The notes under the pieces: generated by a model
Databases searched by the model: none
Told to the model about the DNA's origin: nothing
Seen by the model: the letters and a program-made list of their open reading frames with translations, nothing else
Shown here: positions 43,819 to 52,221 of the stretch, in pieces
Layout of the letters: every line of letters begins with the position of its first letter
Position numbering within the stretch: the stretch's first letter is position 1
Assembly (NCBI GenBank): GCA_964513565.1
Contig: CAZENE010000013.1
Coordinates: 14,933-78,932, forward strand
Origin: Delta-02 sp964513565
GTDB lineage: Bacteria > Desulfobacterota > Syntrophorhabdia > Syntrophorhabdales > Syntrophorhabdaceae
Direction: 5' to 3'
Length of the DNA stretch: 64,000 nt
Made by a program: the position numbers and the translations under genes

Positions 43819-46800
43819 CTAATCGCCGCCTTTACCTTCGCCAATATCTGTACGTCCCGCGAATGCATGAGGTCTATCGCTTTTGCGGGGCATTCCGCTG
43901 CACACGTGCCGCAGCCTTTGCATTTGCCCGCGTCTATTATCGCTTTGCCGTCCTCGTCGATCACCGGCACGCCGAACGGGCATGTCCGGACGCAGGTAAG
44001 GCAGGCCGCGCATACGTCGGCGTTGACCCTGGCGACCATCGCGTCGACGGTGATGGAATCCCTGGCGAGGACGGTCAGTGCCCGTCCCGCTGCACCCTGC
44101 GCCTGCGTTATAGTCTCCGTTATATTTTTCGGTGAATGGCATGTCCCCGCCATGTAAAAACCGTCGGCGGCAAAATCTATCGGTTTCAGTTTCATGTGTG
44201 CTTCATGGAAAAACCCGTCGCGGGTCCGGGGCAGCTTGAATATGCCCGCAAGGCCTGCCGTGTCATTGGGTATCATAGCGCTCGAAAGCACGACCCTGTC
44301 GGCGCTGAATCCGGTCGTTTCGTTGAGGGCCGTGTCGAAACAGCTCACGTAAAGGCCGCTGTCCTTCCTCTTAATCGCGGGCCCGTTACGATGTGAAAAA
44401 CGGACGAACCGTATGCCCATGCGCCTCGCCTCCGCGTAATATTTTTCGGAAAAGCCGTAGCTCATCATATCGCGGAACATAATAACGATCTTGCATCCCG
44501 GCCATTTCTGTTTCATTGCCATTGCATTTTTGAGCGCGGTCAAGCAGCAGACCCGGCTGCAATATTGTCTTTCGGTATTGCGCGACCCGATGCATTGGAT
44601 CATGACGCATGTTCCCGGTTCGGGCAATGTCCGGGCATTGAGCGCCGCCTCCAGGTGAAGTTGGGTCGTGACCCGGTCATCCTCCCCGAAAAGATCGAGG
44701 CCCTCCGGTTTCAATTCCGCCGCGCCTGTAGCAAGTATCGTCACGGAATGCTTTATCTCTTCCGGGGCCGGCCGGCCCGAGGTCATTATCTCGGTCAGGA
44801 GACTCCCCCGTGATCCCTCGGAATCGATGATCTCCGAATTCATATGAACGTGAATAAGCGGGTGGTCCGTGATTTTCCGGATCATATCCCCGAGAAATTG
44901 CCGCACGTCGAGACCTTCCAGGGTTGTGAAAATATTGTTGAGGTTGCCGCCAAGGCGCTTTTCCTTTTCGACAATATGCACCGTAAAACCCTGTTCCGCA
45001 ATGCTCAAGGCTGCTGTCATCCCTGCGATGCCGCCGCCTATGACAAGGGCGGCCTTTTCGACCGGCAGAATTTTTTCGGATAGGGGCTCTATGTGGTGCG
45101 CATTTGCGACGGCCATGCGGACAAGGTCCTTCGCTTTTTCGGTTGCTTTTCCCCGTTCGTGCATGTGGACCCACGAGCACTGGTCCCGGATATTTGCCAT
45201 CTCGAAGAGATATTTGTTAAGGCCGGCATCGCGGACCAGCGAACGGAAAATCGGTTCATGCGTACGCGTCGAACAGGAAGCGACTATCACGCGGTTCAGG
45301 TCGAACTCGCGGATGATGTTCTTTATTTTCTCCTGGGTGTCCTGGGAGCACGTAAAAAGGTATTGATCGGCGAAGACGACATCGGGCAGCCCTGCTGCGT
45401 AACCGCTCACCGCCGGGACGTCTACCACCCCCCCGATATTGACGCCGCAATTACAGATGAAAACACCGATCCTCGGTTCCTGCCCGGCGATATCCCGTTC
45501 GTCAGGAACTGACGGCACCGCGACGTCCCGCCAGCGCAGGCCGGCGAGAGATTTTGCAGCCTCACACGCAGCCGCCGACCCCTCGACAACAGTTTCGGAT
45601 ATGTCGCGCGGGGCGGCGGAACCTCCGCATACGAAGATGCCCGGTCGGGATGTGGCAAGCGGCGACAAGGGGCCCGTATCAACAAAGCCGTGATCGTTTG
45701 ACGCGACATTCATGATCCGAACAAGCCCGCCAAGCTGCTTTGACGGCTTTAAGCCGACAGCGAGGACGACGAGATGGAACGTCTCGGTCACGACGGCTCC
45801 GTAAGGGTCAGTGTAGGTTATATCGAGGTCCTTCGTGTCCGGGTTCTCATAGATCCGGGAGATAGCTGACCGAATGTAGCGCACCCCGTATTCCGACCGG
45901 GCCCGCTCGTAGTGCTCGTCATATCCCTTGCCGAATGTGCGCGTGTCCATGTAGAAGATGGTCGGTTCGATGTCGCGATGGTGCTCCTTCGATATTATCG
46001 CCTCTTCCATGGCAAACATGCAACAGATCGACGAGCAATAAGGGTTCTCCTTGTTCCTGCTTCCCACGCACTGGATGAATGCGATCTTCCCCGGTATCCT
46101 CCCGTCGGACGGCCTCATGACGACAGCGCCCGTAGGTCCCGTGGCGGAAAGGATGCGCTCGTAGTCGACACTGCTCAATACGTTATCGAACGTATGATAT
46201 CCGAACTCCTTCATGCTGGCGGAATCAAACTCGTCGAAACCGCATGCGATTATTATGCTCCCGATATCGAGGACCCTCTCTGCCGGCCCTTCGCAATAGT
46301 CTATCGCCTCCGGTTTGCAGAATTCAGCGCATATCCCGCAGCCGAGGCACCTGCGGCAGCTCAGGCAGCGTTTTGCTTCTTCAACGGCGGTTTCTTCGTC
46401 GAGCGTCCCGACAGTTTCGACAAACCCCCTGCGATCGGCTATGGGAGTGCGGGGGATGCTTGCCCGGGGTTTAAGCGGGACCGGAAAAGGCACCTCGTCG
46501 AGGATCTTGTCGTCTTCGGCAAGCCGCCCTTCAAGAAGGTCCCGTCCTTCGAGATACCTGATCATGGATTCGGCGGCCCGTTTTCCATGGGCGATAGCAT
46601 CGATGGCGCTCTTCGGCCCCGTTACGGCGTTTCCCCCTGCGAAGACGCCTTTATGCGTTGTCTCGAGCGAAACGGGATCGACCCTGACCCGGCCGTCTTC
46701 GTGCCGCTCGATCGACGGTGATCCGGAAAGATACGCCGTATCGATCGTCTCGTATATCACGAGGATCAGCGTGTCCATGTCAAAAAGTATGGTGTTCGAC

Positions 46801-48266
46801 GTGTCGTATATGGGATCGAAGACGCCTTGGCTGTTGAAGACCCGGGTGCACCGCGCCAGTTCCATCCGGGTCACATGCCCGTCCCGGGCGAAGATCTTTA
46901 AAGGTCCCCAGGCGTTATGGAAGACAATGTCCTCCTCGATGGCCTGATCTATCTCCCATCGGTGGGCCGGCATTTCATCCCATGTTTCGAGGGCCACGAT
47001 GTGAACCTCTGGCGCGCCGAGCCTTCGCGCCGTAATAGCCGTGTCCATCGCGACATTTCCGCCCCCGACGACGAAAACCTTCTTCCCGACCGAAATGTTC
47101 TTCCCCGTGTTGACGCTCTTGAGAAAATCAAGGGCGCTAACCACCCCGGTCGCGTCCTCGTTTGCAAGCCCGAGTTTCCTGCGGCCGTGCGCCCCGGATG
47201 CTATAAACGTCGAATCGAAGGAATCAAGGACGTCGTCGAGCGGAAGATGAACCCCTATCCGGGTATTCATCTTAAGTTCGATACCCATTCGCTCCGCGAT
47301 CGAAAATTCCCTTGCCAGGACTCCCCGGGGCAGCCTGTAGGCGGGGACGCCGGCGTACAGCATGCCGCCGGGTTTTTCGTTTGCATCGAAGACGGTTACA
47401 CGGTAGCCTGCCTTGCGCAATTCTGCCGCGCATGTCATGCCCGCGGGACCCGCGCCGATCACCGCGGCTTTCTTCTCTTTTTCCGGGGCAATTGCCGGGA
47501 GAAGGGGTTCGCGGCGCCCGATCTCGTAGTCGGCGAGAAAACGCTTGAGCGCGCATATGGCTATCGGCTGATCGACCTGCCTCCCTCTCAGGCAGGCATT
47601 TTCGCATGGGTGAGCGCATATCCTGCCCATGATGCCGGGAAATAGTAGCTTGTCCCGGATAAGGTCCAGCGCCTCGAAGAATTTCCCCTCGGCAACAAGG
47701 CCGATATAGTCGCGGGCATTGAGATTGATGGGACAGGCAAAGACGCAGGGCGAAAGCTGCCTGTCAATCATGTACGTGGACGGTATTGCCTGGGGGAAAT
47801 TAATGAAGGCGGCGCTCCTGAGCGACATTTCCTCATTGTACACATTGCCCGCTTCGACCGGGCACGCGGCAGCGCACGACGTGCATGACGTGCATTTTTC
47901 GGGGATGACGCGCCTCGGCCGCGTTCTCAAGGTCGCCCGGAAATGTCCCGGCCCGCCTTCGAGGCGCAATACCTCCGAGTTCATGAGAAGCTCGATATTC
48001 GGGTTCTTGCCGACCTCGACGAGTTTGGGTGCCATGACGCACATGGAGCAGTCATTCGTGGGAAATATCTTGTCGAGCTGGGCCATGTTGCCGCCGATGT
48101 TCGGTTTGCGGTCTGCCAGGTAGACCTTGAACCCGGCTTCCACGCAGTTTCGTGCAGCCTCCATGCCCGCAATGCCCGCACCTATGATAAGGATGGTCCC
48201 GGATGCCACCGGGGCGTTCCCCCTGTCTTCGCTTTCCAGTCTATTTCCTCCTGTACAGTGCGTCAC
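43812..48266 (-). CDS. hdrA: Giant HdrA fusion: HdrA, nested GltD/NfnB-like flavoprotein, second HdrA with two ferredoxin clusters
   Basis: 1484 residues, against about 650 for a usual HdrA. Order: FAD fold GAGIAG (about 29) and a Fe-S site CTSCTSCAAACP (125-136); then a nested GltD/NfnB-like part with CAHPCENACLRG (217-228), FAD GAGPAG (271), NAD(P) fold GGGNVAMD (401) and CLSCRRCLGCGICAEFC (634-650); the rest of HdrA module 1 (about 660-910, CVGSR and YCSSICC); a complete second HdrA from FICNCGVNIGG (937) with FAD GGGIAG (1077) and CIGSRN; and two [4Fe-4S] sites (1419-1430, 1449-1460). Three flavins suggest electron bifurcation between NAD(P)H, ferredoxin and MetVF. The start is uncertain: GTG 48266 lacks a ribosome site, whereas AGGAGG lies eight bases before CTG 48239, just after the upstream stop. 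Confidence 0.9.
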   Translation of the reverse strand: MTHCTGGNRLESEDRGNAPVASGTILIIGAGIAGMEAARNCVEAGFKVYLADRKPNIGGNMAQLDKIFPTNDCSMCVMAPKLVEVGKNPNIELLMNSEVLRLEGGPGHFRATLRTRPRRVIPEKCTSCTSCAAACPVEAGNVYNEEMSLRSAAFINFPQAIPSTYMIDRQLSPCVFACPINLNARDYIGLVAEGKFFEALDLIRDKLLFPGIMGRICAHPCENACLRGRQVDQPIAICALKRFLADYEIGRREPLLPAIAPEKEKKAAVIGAGPAGMTCAAELRKAGYRVTVFDANEKPGGMLYAGVPAYRLPRGVLAREFSIAERMGIELKMNTRIGVHLPLDDVLDSFDSTFIASGAHGRRKLGLANEDATGVVSALDFLKSVNTGKNISVGKKVFVVGGGNVAMDTAITARRLGAPEVHIVALETWDEMPAHRWEIDQAIEEDIVFHNAWGPLKIFARDGHVTRMELARCTRVFNSQGVFDPIYDTSNTILFDMDTLILVIYETIDTAYLSGSPSIERHEDGRVRVDPVSLETTHKGVFAGGNAVTGPKSAIDAIAHGKRAAESMIRYLEGRDLLEGRLAEDDKILDEVPFPVPLKPRASIPRTPIADRRGFVETVGTLDEETAVEEAKRCLSCRRCLGCGICAEFCKPEAIDYCEGPAERVLDIGSIIIACGFDEFDSASMKEFGYHTFDNVLSSVDYERILSATGPTGAVVMRPSDGRIPGKIAFIQCVGSRNKENPYCSSICCMFAMEEAIISKEHHRDIEPTIFYMDTRTFGKGYDEHYERARSEYGVRYIRSAISRIYENPDTKDLDITYTDPYGAVVTETFHLVVLAVGLKPSKQLGGLVRIMNVASNDHGFVDTGPLSPLATSRPGIFVCGGSAAPRDISETVVEGSAAACEAAKSLAGLRWRDVAVPSVPDERDIAGQEPRIGVFICNCGVNIGGVVDVPAVSGYAAGLPDVVFADQYLFTCSQDTQEKIKNIIREFDLNRVIVASCSTRTHEPIFRSLVRDAGLNKYLFEMANIRDQCSWVHMHERGKATEKAKDLVRMAVANAHHIEPLSEKILPVEKAALVIGGGIAGMTAALSIAEQGFTVHIVEKEKRLGGNLNNIFTTLEGLDVRQFLGDMIRKITDHPLIHVHMNSEIIDSEGSRGSLLTEIMTSGRPAPEEIKHSVTILATGAAELKPEGLDLFGEDDRVTTQLHLEAALNARTLPEPGTCVMIQCIGSRNTERQYCSRVCCLTALKNAMAMKQKWPGCKIVIMFRDMMSYGFSEKYYAEARRMGIRFVRFSHRNGPAIKRKDSGLYVSCFDTALNETTGFSADRVVLSSAMIPNDTAGLAGIFKLPRTRDGFFHEAHMKLKPIDFAADGFYMAGTCHSPKNITETITQAQGAAGRALTVLARDSITVDAMVARVNADVCAACLTCVRTCPFGVPVIDEDGKAIIDAGKCKGCGTCAAECPAKAIDLMHSRDVQILAKVKAAIRS

Positions 48267-48618
48267 GGCCGCTATAGCCGGCGATTTCCACGCTGTTGCG
48301 CCGTGCGAGTTCTTTCATGTGACCGAAAACAATGTTCGTTTCGAGGCTAAGGTCACGGGCCAGTTCGGGCACCGCCGCCGGGCCCTGTCCAAGTCTTTCA
48401 AGGATACGGGCCCTTTCGACGGCCCGTTCAAGAAGGGGATCGAAAACGAGGGAGAACTGCCGTGGAGTAAAGCGTTCCCCGTACACATTCCCGGTCATGA
48501 GGACCTCCTGCTTTTGGAGGAGCCGTTCAAGCTTGAGGGCCCCGTCCGGATCCTGCTCCCTGACATAATCGAGCATCGAGCGGCGCCGGGCATCAAGATC
48601 GTTATCCTGTGATCGCAT
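48241..48618 (-). CDS. Small winged-helix-like protein within the hdr operon
   Basis: A 125-residue charged protein; not a known Hdr subunit. The N-terminal half is helical and charged (RRRSMLDYVREQ, LERLLQKQEVL). The C-terminal half (about 70-125: LERLGQGPAAVPELARDLSLETNIVFGHMKELARRNSVEIAGY) has the helix-turn-helix and wing pattern of a small DNA-binding or protein-docking module. It lies two bases after the hdrB stop and runs into the hdrA start region, so it is firmly in the operon. It could be a regulator or an adaptor; function unknown. Confidence 0.7.
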   Translation of the reverse strand: MRSQDNDLDARRRSMLDYVREQDPDGALKLERLLQKQEVLMTGNVYGERFTPRQFSLVFDPLLERAVERARILERLGQGPAAVPELARDLSLETNIVFGHMKELARRNSVEIAGYSGRDALYRRK

Positions 48619-48620
48619 AA

Positions 48621-49499
48621 TTACCGGACCTGCTTTGTGACCGGAGTTATCCCCTGTTCCAGGGCCGATATATTCACAATATGGCGCGCGGCGCCGGAAG
48701 TCTTGCCGAAAATAGCCAGTTCGAACACCTCCGGGAGAAAGAGAACGGGAAGAGGGGAGTCAAGGGAATTGCCCCCGAGATACCGTGTCAGATCGAGGTT
48801 CAGCTGGCACAGCGGGCACGTTGTGACGATCGCCCCCGCACCTGCCCGTATCGCCGCTTTTATGATGCGCCCGGAAAGCTCGGCCGTCCTGCAGCCGTTT
48901 GTTATCGTTATGCTCGCGCCACAGCATTCCGTCTTGTGCTGCCACGGGAGCACTGTTGCTCCCAGAGCCTTCAGTATGATGTCCATTCCCGTGGGGTCCT
49001 CGACATCGTCGGACGGGGTAATACCCATGATGCGTGTCAGAAGGCATCCATAGTAGGTGACAGTGCGTATCGAAGAAAGGTCATGCGCAACGGAGTCCGC
49101 GATCCGTTCGATACCGATGTATTCCCGGAACACCTCGATGATGTTTTTGACCTCGATGCCGCCCGTGCAGACAAGGGGAGCGATCGCCTCATTGACCATG
49201 CGCCGGGTCTCGTTATCTTCCGTTATTTTTTGGGCAGCTGCCTTTGTCCGTGCATAACATGCAGAGCACGGGGCGATGAGGTGAAGCCCGGATGCTTCGG
49301 CGAGCGCAATGTTCCGTGCGCTCAAGGCGACGGACAGGTCTTCACTGACCGCAAAGGCCGCGGAGGCTCCGCAGCACGACCAGTCATCGAGTTCTTTGAG
49401 CTTCACGCCGTAGTAATCCATCACTTTTTTCAGCGAAATGTCGTAAAAATCGCTGGATGAATTCAAGGAACAGCCGGGATAGTAGGAAAGCGTGATCAT
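48621..49499 (-). CDS. hdrB: HdrB-type subunit (two CCG domains)
   Basis: A 292-residue heterodisulfide reductase subunit B. Two cysteine-rich CCG modules: YYPGCSL near residue 7, WSCCGASAAF near 41, APCSACY near 76; then YYGCLLTR near 148, TECCGASI near 192 and TTCPLCQLNL near 227. In Hdr these hold noncubane [4Fe-4S] clusters that reduce disulfides; here, with MetVF, they may act as an electron relay. The ATG overlaps the stop of a 32-codon ORF as ATGA. Confidence 0.93.
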   Translation of the reverse strand: MITLSYYPGCSLNSSSDFYDISLKKVMDYYGVKLKELDDWSCCGASAAFAVSEDLSVALSARNIALAEASGLHLIAPCSACYARTKAAAQKITEDNETRRMVNEAIAPLVCTGGIEVKNIIEVFREYIGIERIADSVAHDLSSIRTVTYYGCLLTRIMGITPSDDVEDPTGMDIILKALGATVLPWQHKTECCGASITITNGCRTAELSGRIIKAAIRAGAGAIVTTCPLCQLNLDLTRYLGGNSLDSPLPVLFLPEVFELAIFGKTSGAARHIVNISALEQGITPVTKQVR

Positions 49500-49594
49500 T
49501 TTCCCTTACCGCCCGTTTTCCTGATTATCGAACGTATGTTTTTCATGTCCGCGGCATTGTGCGGAAAAAGGCCGATCCTCCGTTTCCTGATCAT
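49496..49594 (-). CDS. 32-residue basic ORF coupled between hdrC and hdrB
   Basis: ATG 49594 overlaps the hdrC stop (ATGA), and its own TGA (49496-49498) overlaps the hdrB ATG (ATGA). The peptide is strongly basic (starts MIRKRRIGLFPHN, ends RKTGGKGK). Double stop-start overlap with no other role for the 99 bases suggests real translation, either as a coupling leader or a tiny subunit. No family known. Confidence 0.5.
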   Translation of the reverse strand: MIRKRRIGLFPHNAADMKNIRSIIRKTGGKGK

Positions 49595-50028
49595 GCCGAC
49601 CCCATGGGGTAGTCCTTAAAGAGTTCTTTACGCGCCATGCGGTACCGCATGACCGTTCCCAGTTCGTACACACGGCCATGCCGGACGATGCTTTCGATCA
49701 TCAGCGTGTCGAAATCGTGGATATCGGTCTGAGCGGCAAGGCCGGATTCGACGGACATTCTTCTCAAGGCCGCGAAGGTCCGCGCGACATCGATGCCGTT
49801 CGGGCACCGGATGCTGCATATGGCGCACTGCAGGCATTCCCAGAGCGCTGTCGATGACAGCACGCGCTCGCGTTCGCCGGAAATGATATACCCGATGATC
49901 CTGTGTGGGACGATATCCATGTCCCGGGCTGCAGGGCATCCGTTCGTGCAGCGGAAACACTGATAGCACCCGGACAGGGCTATCCCTATCGTTTCCTCCA
50001 TCTCGATGAGAAAAGAGTTCTCGGGCAT
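49591..50028 (-). CDS. hdrC: HdrC-type ferredoxin subunit
   Basis: A 145-residue protein with two [4Fe-4S] motifs, CYQCFRCTNGCP near residue 21 and CLQCAICSIRCP near 65, as in HdrC. It relays electrons between HdrA and HdrB. First gene of the operon hdrC, orf32, hdrB, winged-helix, hdrA, mvhD, metV, metF. The ATG at 50028 lacks a ribosome site and lies about 10 bases from a -10 hexamer, so the transcript may be leaderless. Confidence 0.9.
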   Translation of the reverse strand: MPENSFLIEMEETIGIALSGCYQCFRCTNGCPAARDMDIVPHRIIGYIISGERERVLSSTALWECLQCAICSIRCPNGIDVARTFAALRRMSVESGLAAQTDIHDFDTLMIESIVRHGRVYELGTVMRYRMARKELFKDYPMGSA

Positions 50029-50037
50029 TAGATTAGT

Positions 50038-50066
50038 ATTCTCAAATTTTATTCAAATGATGTCAA
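50038..50066 (-). promoter_or_regulatory. Promoter of the hdr-mvhD-metVF operon
   Basis: On the minus strand a perfect TTGACA (50066-50061), a 17-base spacer and GAGAAT (50043-50038). Predicted start near 50031, only a few bases before the hdrC ATG. Confidence 0.6.
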
Positions 50067-50121
50067 CCCATTCTGCCGTATGCGTTTAATTTTACGGCGC
50101 TCTATGGTAATATCTGTAGCG

Positions 50122-51324
50122 ATGATGGAAAAACCCAGGATTCGTTATATAGAGGCGTTTCCGTATGAAAAAGACGGGAAGCGGCTGGTCGTCCTGAGGG
50201 ATGCCGAAGGAATATCCCGGGAGGCCCTTGCCGTTTCCCGGGAAGCGGCTTTTATAGTTTCTCTCATGGACGGCACGAATACCTTGAGGGACATCCAAGC
50301 GGAATTCATGCGCGCTTCGGGCGAAATGATCTACATCGAGCAGATCGAAGATCTTGTCAAAATGCTCGATCAGTACCTGTTTCTGCAGAACGACCGGTTC
50401 AGGGAGCATGTGAAGGCGCTCCAAGACGAATACGACCAAATGCCCGCCCGCCCGGCATATCTCGCAGGCACGGGATATTCGGCCAACAGGATGGACCTCC
50501 TGTCCTTTCTTGACGGGATGTTCGACGGCCATACCCATGCCGGCGACGTACCGGGGGACCTTTCGGGCATCCTTGCGCCGCATATCGATTATTCCCGCGG
50601 GGCCTCCGTGTACCGCCGGACCTACCCGTATATCAAGAATGCCGGAAAACCGTTGATGGTCATTTTCGGCACCTGTCATCATCCGACACAGGGGCTGTGG
50701 AGCATATCGCTAAAAGATTTCGAAACTCCCCTGGAAACGGTCCCTGTCGGCCCGGCGCTTAAAGGGCTGATCAGAGCCGACGGTTTCCTCAATCGTTACA
50801 TTGACGAATGGCCGCACAGGAACGAACATTCGATCGAACTGCAGCTCCCGCTCATTCAGTTCATGGTGCAGGACGATTTCGAAATACTGCCGGTATTGAC
50901 CGGTTCGATGCACGAGTTTATCGAAGGCACACGATCGATCGACGATGGCGAGATGGGGCAGTTGACTGAGAGCCTCAAAGCTGTCCTTACCGCCTACGGC
51001 AAACCGTATTGCGTCATCGCCGGGGCCGATCTCGCCCACATCGGAGCGCAATTCGGTGACCGCTACGCTCTCGATCCGACGGTCATGGATCTGTCGCGCA
51101 AAAAGGATGAAGCGATCCTGGAACATGTGAAGAACGCCGATGCCGATGCATTTTTCCGCGAGATCAGGGAAGAGGGGGACAAGCGCAGGATCTGCGGGCT
51201 TACCCCGATCTTTTTCCAGTTGAAGCTTCTTGAAGGCTGCAGGGCCGATATTGTCGATTACGGCCAGTGGACAGACGGACATTCATCGGTCAGTTTTGCC
51301 GGCGGCTTTTTCTGCAGGGAATAA
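50122..51324 (+). CDS. Memo-family protein (AmmeMemoRadiSam system protein B)
   Basis: A 400-residue protein. From about residue 120 it has the MEMO/nonheme dioxygenase-like fold: APHIDYSRGA (metal His), FGTCHHPT, NEHSIELQLPLI and the late ADLAHIG with DGHSSVSFAG. The N-terminal 100 residues form an extra domain with PqqD/winged-helix-like features (LRDIQAEF, IEDLVKMLDQYL). In many genomes Memo is fused or linked to AMMECR1 and a radical-SAM protein; neither is adjacent here. Function unknown. The start is uncertain (ATG 50122 or 50125; TGGTAATAT at 50105-50113 looks like an extended -10, so the mRNA may be leaderless). Divergent from hdrC. Confidence 0.82.
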   Translation: MMEKPRIRYIEAFPYEKDGKRLVVLRDAEGISREALAVSREAAFIVSLMDGTNTLRDIQAEFMRASGEMIYIEQIEDLVKMLDQYLFLQNDRFREHVKALQDEYDQMPARPAYLAGTGYSANRMDLLSFLDGMFDGHTHAGDVPGDLSGILAPHIDYSRGASVYRRTYPYIKNAGKPLMVIFGTCHHPTQGLWSISLKDFETPLETVPVGPALKGLIRADGFLNRYIDEWPHRNEHSIELQLPLIQFMVQDDFEILPVLTGSMHEFIEGTRSIDDGEMGQLTESLKAVLTAYGKPYCVIAGADLAHIGAQFGDRYALDPTVMDLSRKKDEAILEHVKNADADAFFREIREEGDKRRICGLTPIFFQLKLLEGCRADIVDYGQWTDGHSSVSFAGGFFCRE

Positions 51325-51346
51325 CTATGTTGAACCGAGGAATACC

Positions 51347-51799
51347 ATGATGAAAAAAACCGAAAATGAACAGGCGCCCGATGTCATAACCCGTCCGGCG
51401 GAAGAGGAATCGATACCCGACCTTGTAAGGTTTGTCCGCAATATTGCGATAGAATTCGCGTATCAGGATAGCACCATCGAAGACCTTGGACGTGCGACCG
51501 AGGAGGCTGTGCTCAACATAATCCGGTTCGCATGCCGGGACAGGCAGGCGAAGATAAGCATCGCATGTGCTCTCCGTGAAACCGGCGCGCTGTATATTAC
51601 GATCACGGACACTGGCGCACCGTTTAATATGCTTTTGGCGGGGACCTTTCCGGAAACTGATGATTTCTTTTGTTCCGGGCAAAAACCCTCGACGAAGATA
51701 ATGAAAAGGGCCGCCAGGAACATTGAGTACAAGCGCAACGCCGACAAGAACATCCTGATATTTACCGTGTCCCACGACCCCGGGGCGATCAGGAGATAG
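51347..51799 (+). CDS. Anti-sigma-factor-type serine kinase / HATPase_c_2 protein
   Basis: A 150-residue GHKL-fold ATPase like RsbW/SpoIIAB. The N box is EDLGRATEEAVLNII near residue 45 and the G1 box ITDTGAPFN near 85; KIMKRAARNIEYKR stands in the lid region. Such proteins bind and phosphorylate anti-anti-sigma or partner-switch proteins. No sigma factor or STAS gene is adjacent. It starts 22 bases after the Memo gene, with CGAGG upstream. Confidence 0.8.
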   Translation: MMKKTENEQAPDVITRPAEEESIPDLVRFVRNIAIEFAYQDSTIEDLGRATEEAVLNIIRFACRDRQAKISIACALRETGALYITITDTGAPFNMLLAGTFPETDDFFCSGQKPSTKIMKRAARNIEYKRNADKNILIFTVSHDPGAIRR

Positions 51800-51816
51800 G
51801 ATCGTATATGACCGAA

Positions 51817-52187
51817 CGGACACATAGGTAACAAAACATTCCAGACACATAGGTAACACTTTTTGTATCATTCATAGATGCCGAGGAGGTGTCTATGGGA
51901 TGGAAAGCGCGTGAGCGGCCACAACGGATGTATCCGCTGGAAGAACGAGTTCGTCTTTGTAAGCAGTGCCCTCGGTGGAGAGCATATCGGGCTTGAGGTA
52001 ATCGATGACCGGGCATATAATGTTTACTTCTGCGAGATGCTCATAGGACGCTTCAATGAGGAAGATATCAAGATCGGGGATATCATTGAGAGACTGCCCT
52101 TGAGGCAGATCTACAACAGGCTCGGGAACATAAACCCACAGGGAGTGTTACCTATGTGTCCGGAATAAAGTGTAACCTATGTGTCCG
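51817..52187. mobile_element. Internally deleted IS481-like element (MITE-like), 371 bp
   Basis: Both ends carry two copies of a 17-base repeat. Left: CGGACACATAGGTAACA at 51817-51833 and GACACATAGGTAACACT at 51844-51860. Right, inverted: AGTGTTACCTATGTGTC at 52144-52160 and TGTAACCTATGTGTCCG at 52171-52187. Between them are only a transposase N-terminal start and C-terminal tail. It could be moved only by a transposase supplied from elsewhere. Confidence 0.85.
51895..52168 (+). pseudogene. IS481-like transposase remnant (N- and C-terminal ends joined out of frame)
   Basis: ATG 51895 behind GAGGAGG encodes MGWKARERP, the type of N-terminus seen in IS481-like transposases, but after about 15 codons the matching frame is lost. 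The frame ending at 52168 gives the C-terminal domain: VSGHNGCIRWKNEFVFVS, GGEHIGLEV, LIGRFNEEDI, IGDIIERLPL. The DDE catalytic core, roughly 250-300 residues, is absent. The tail is closely similar to the remnant at 42.9-43.2 kb, so both came from the same family. Confidence 0.78.
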
Positions 52188-52221
52188 GATCATACCGTAG
52201 AGTCAGCTTACCATTCACTGT

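Noticed and set aside
45912..47645. Long plus-strand ORFs of 269, 210 and 242 codons
   Set aside because: Antisense shadows of the GC-rich HdrA fusion gene; Arg/Pro-rich low-complexity translations.
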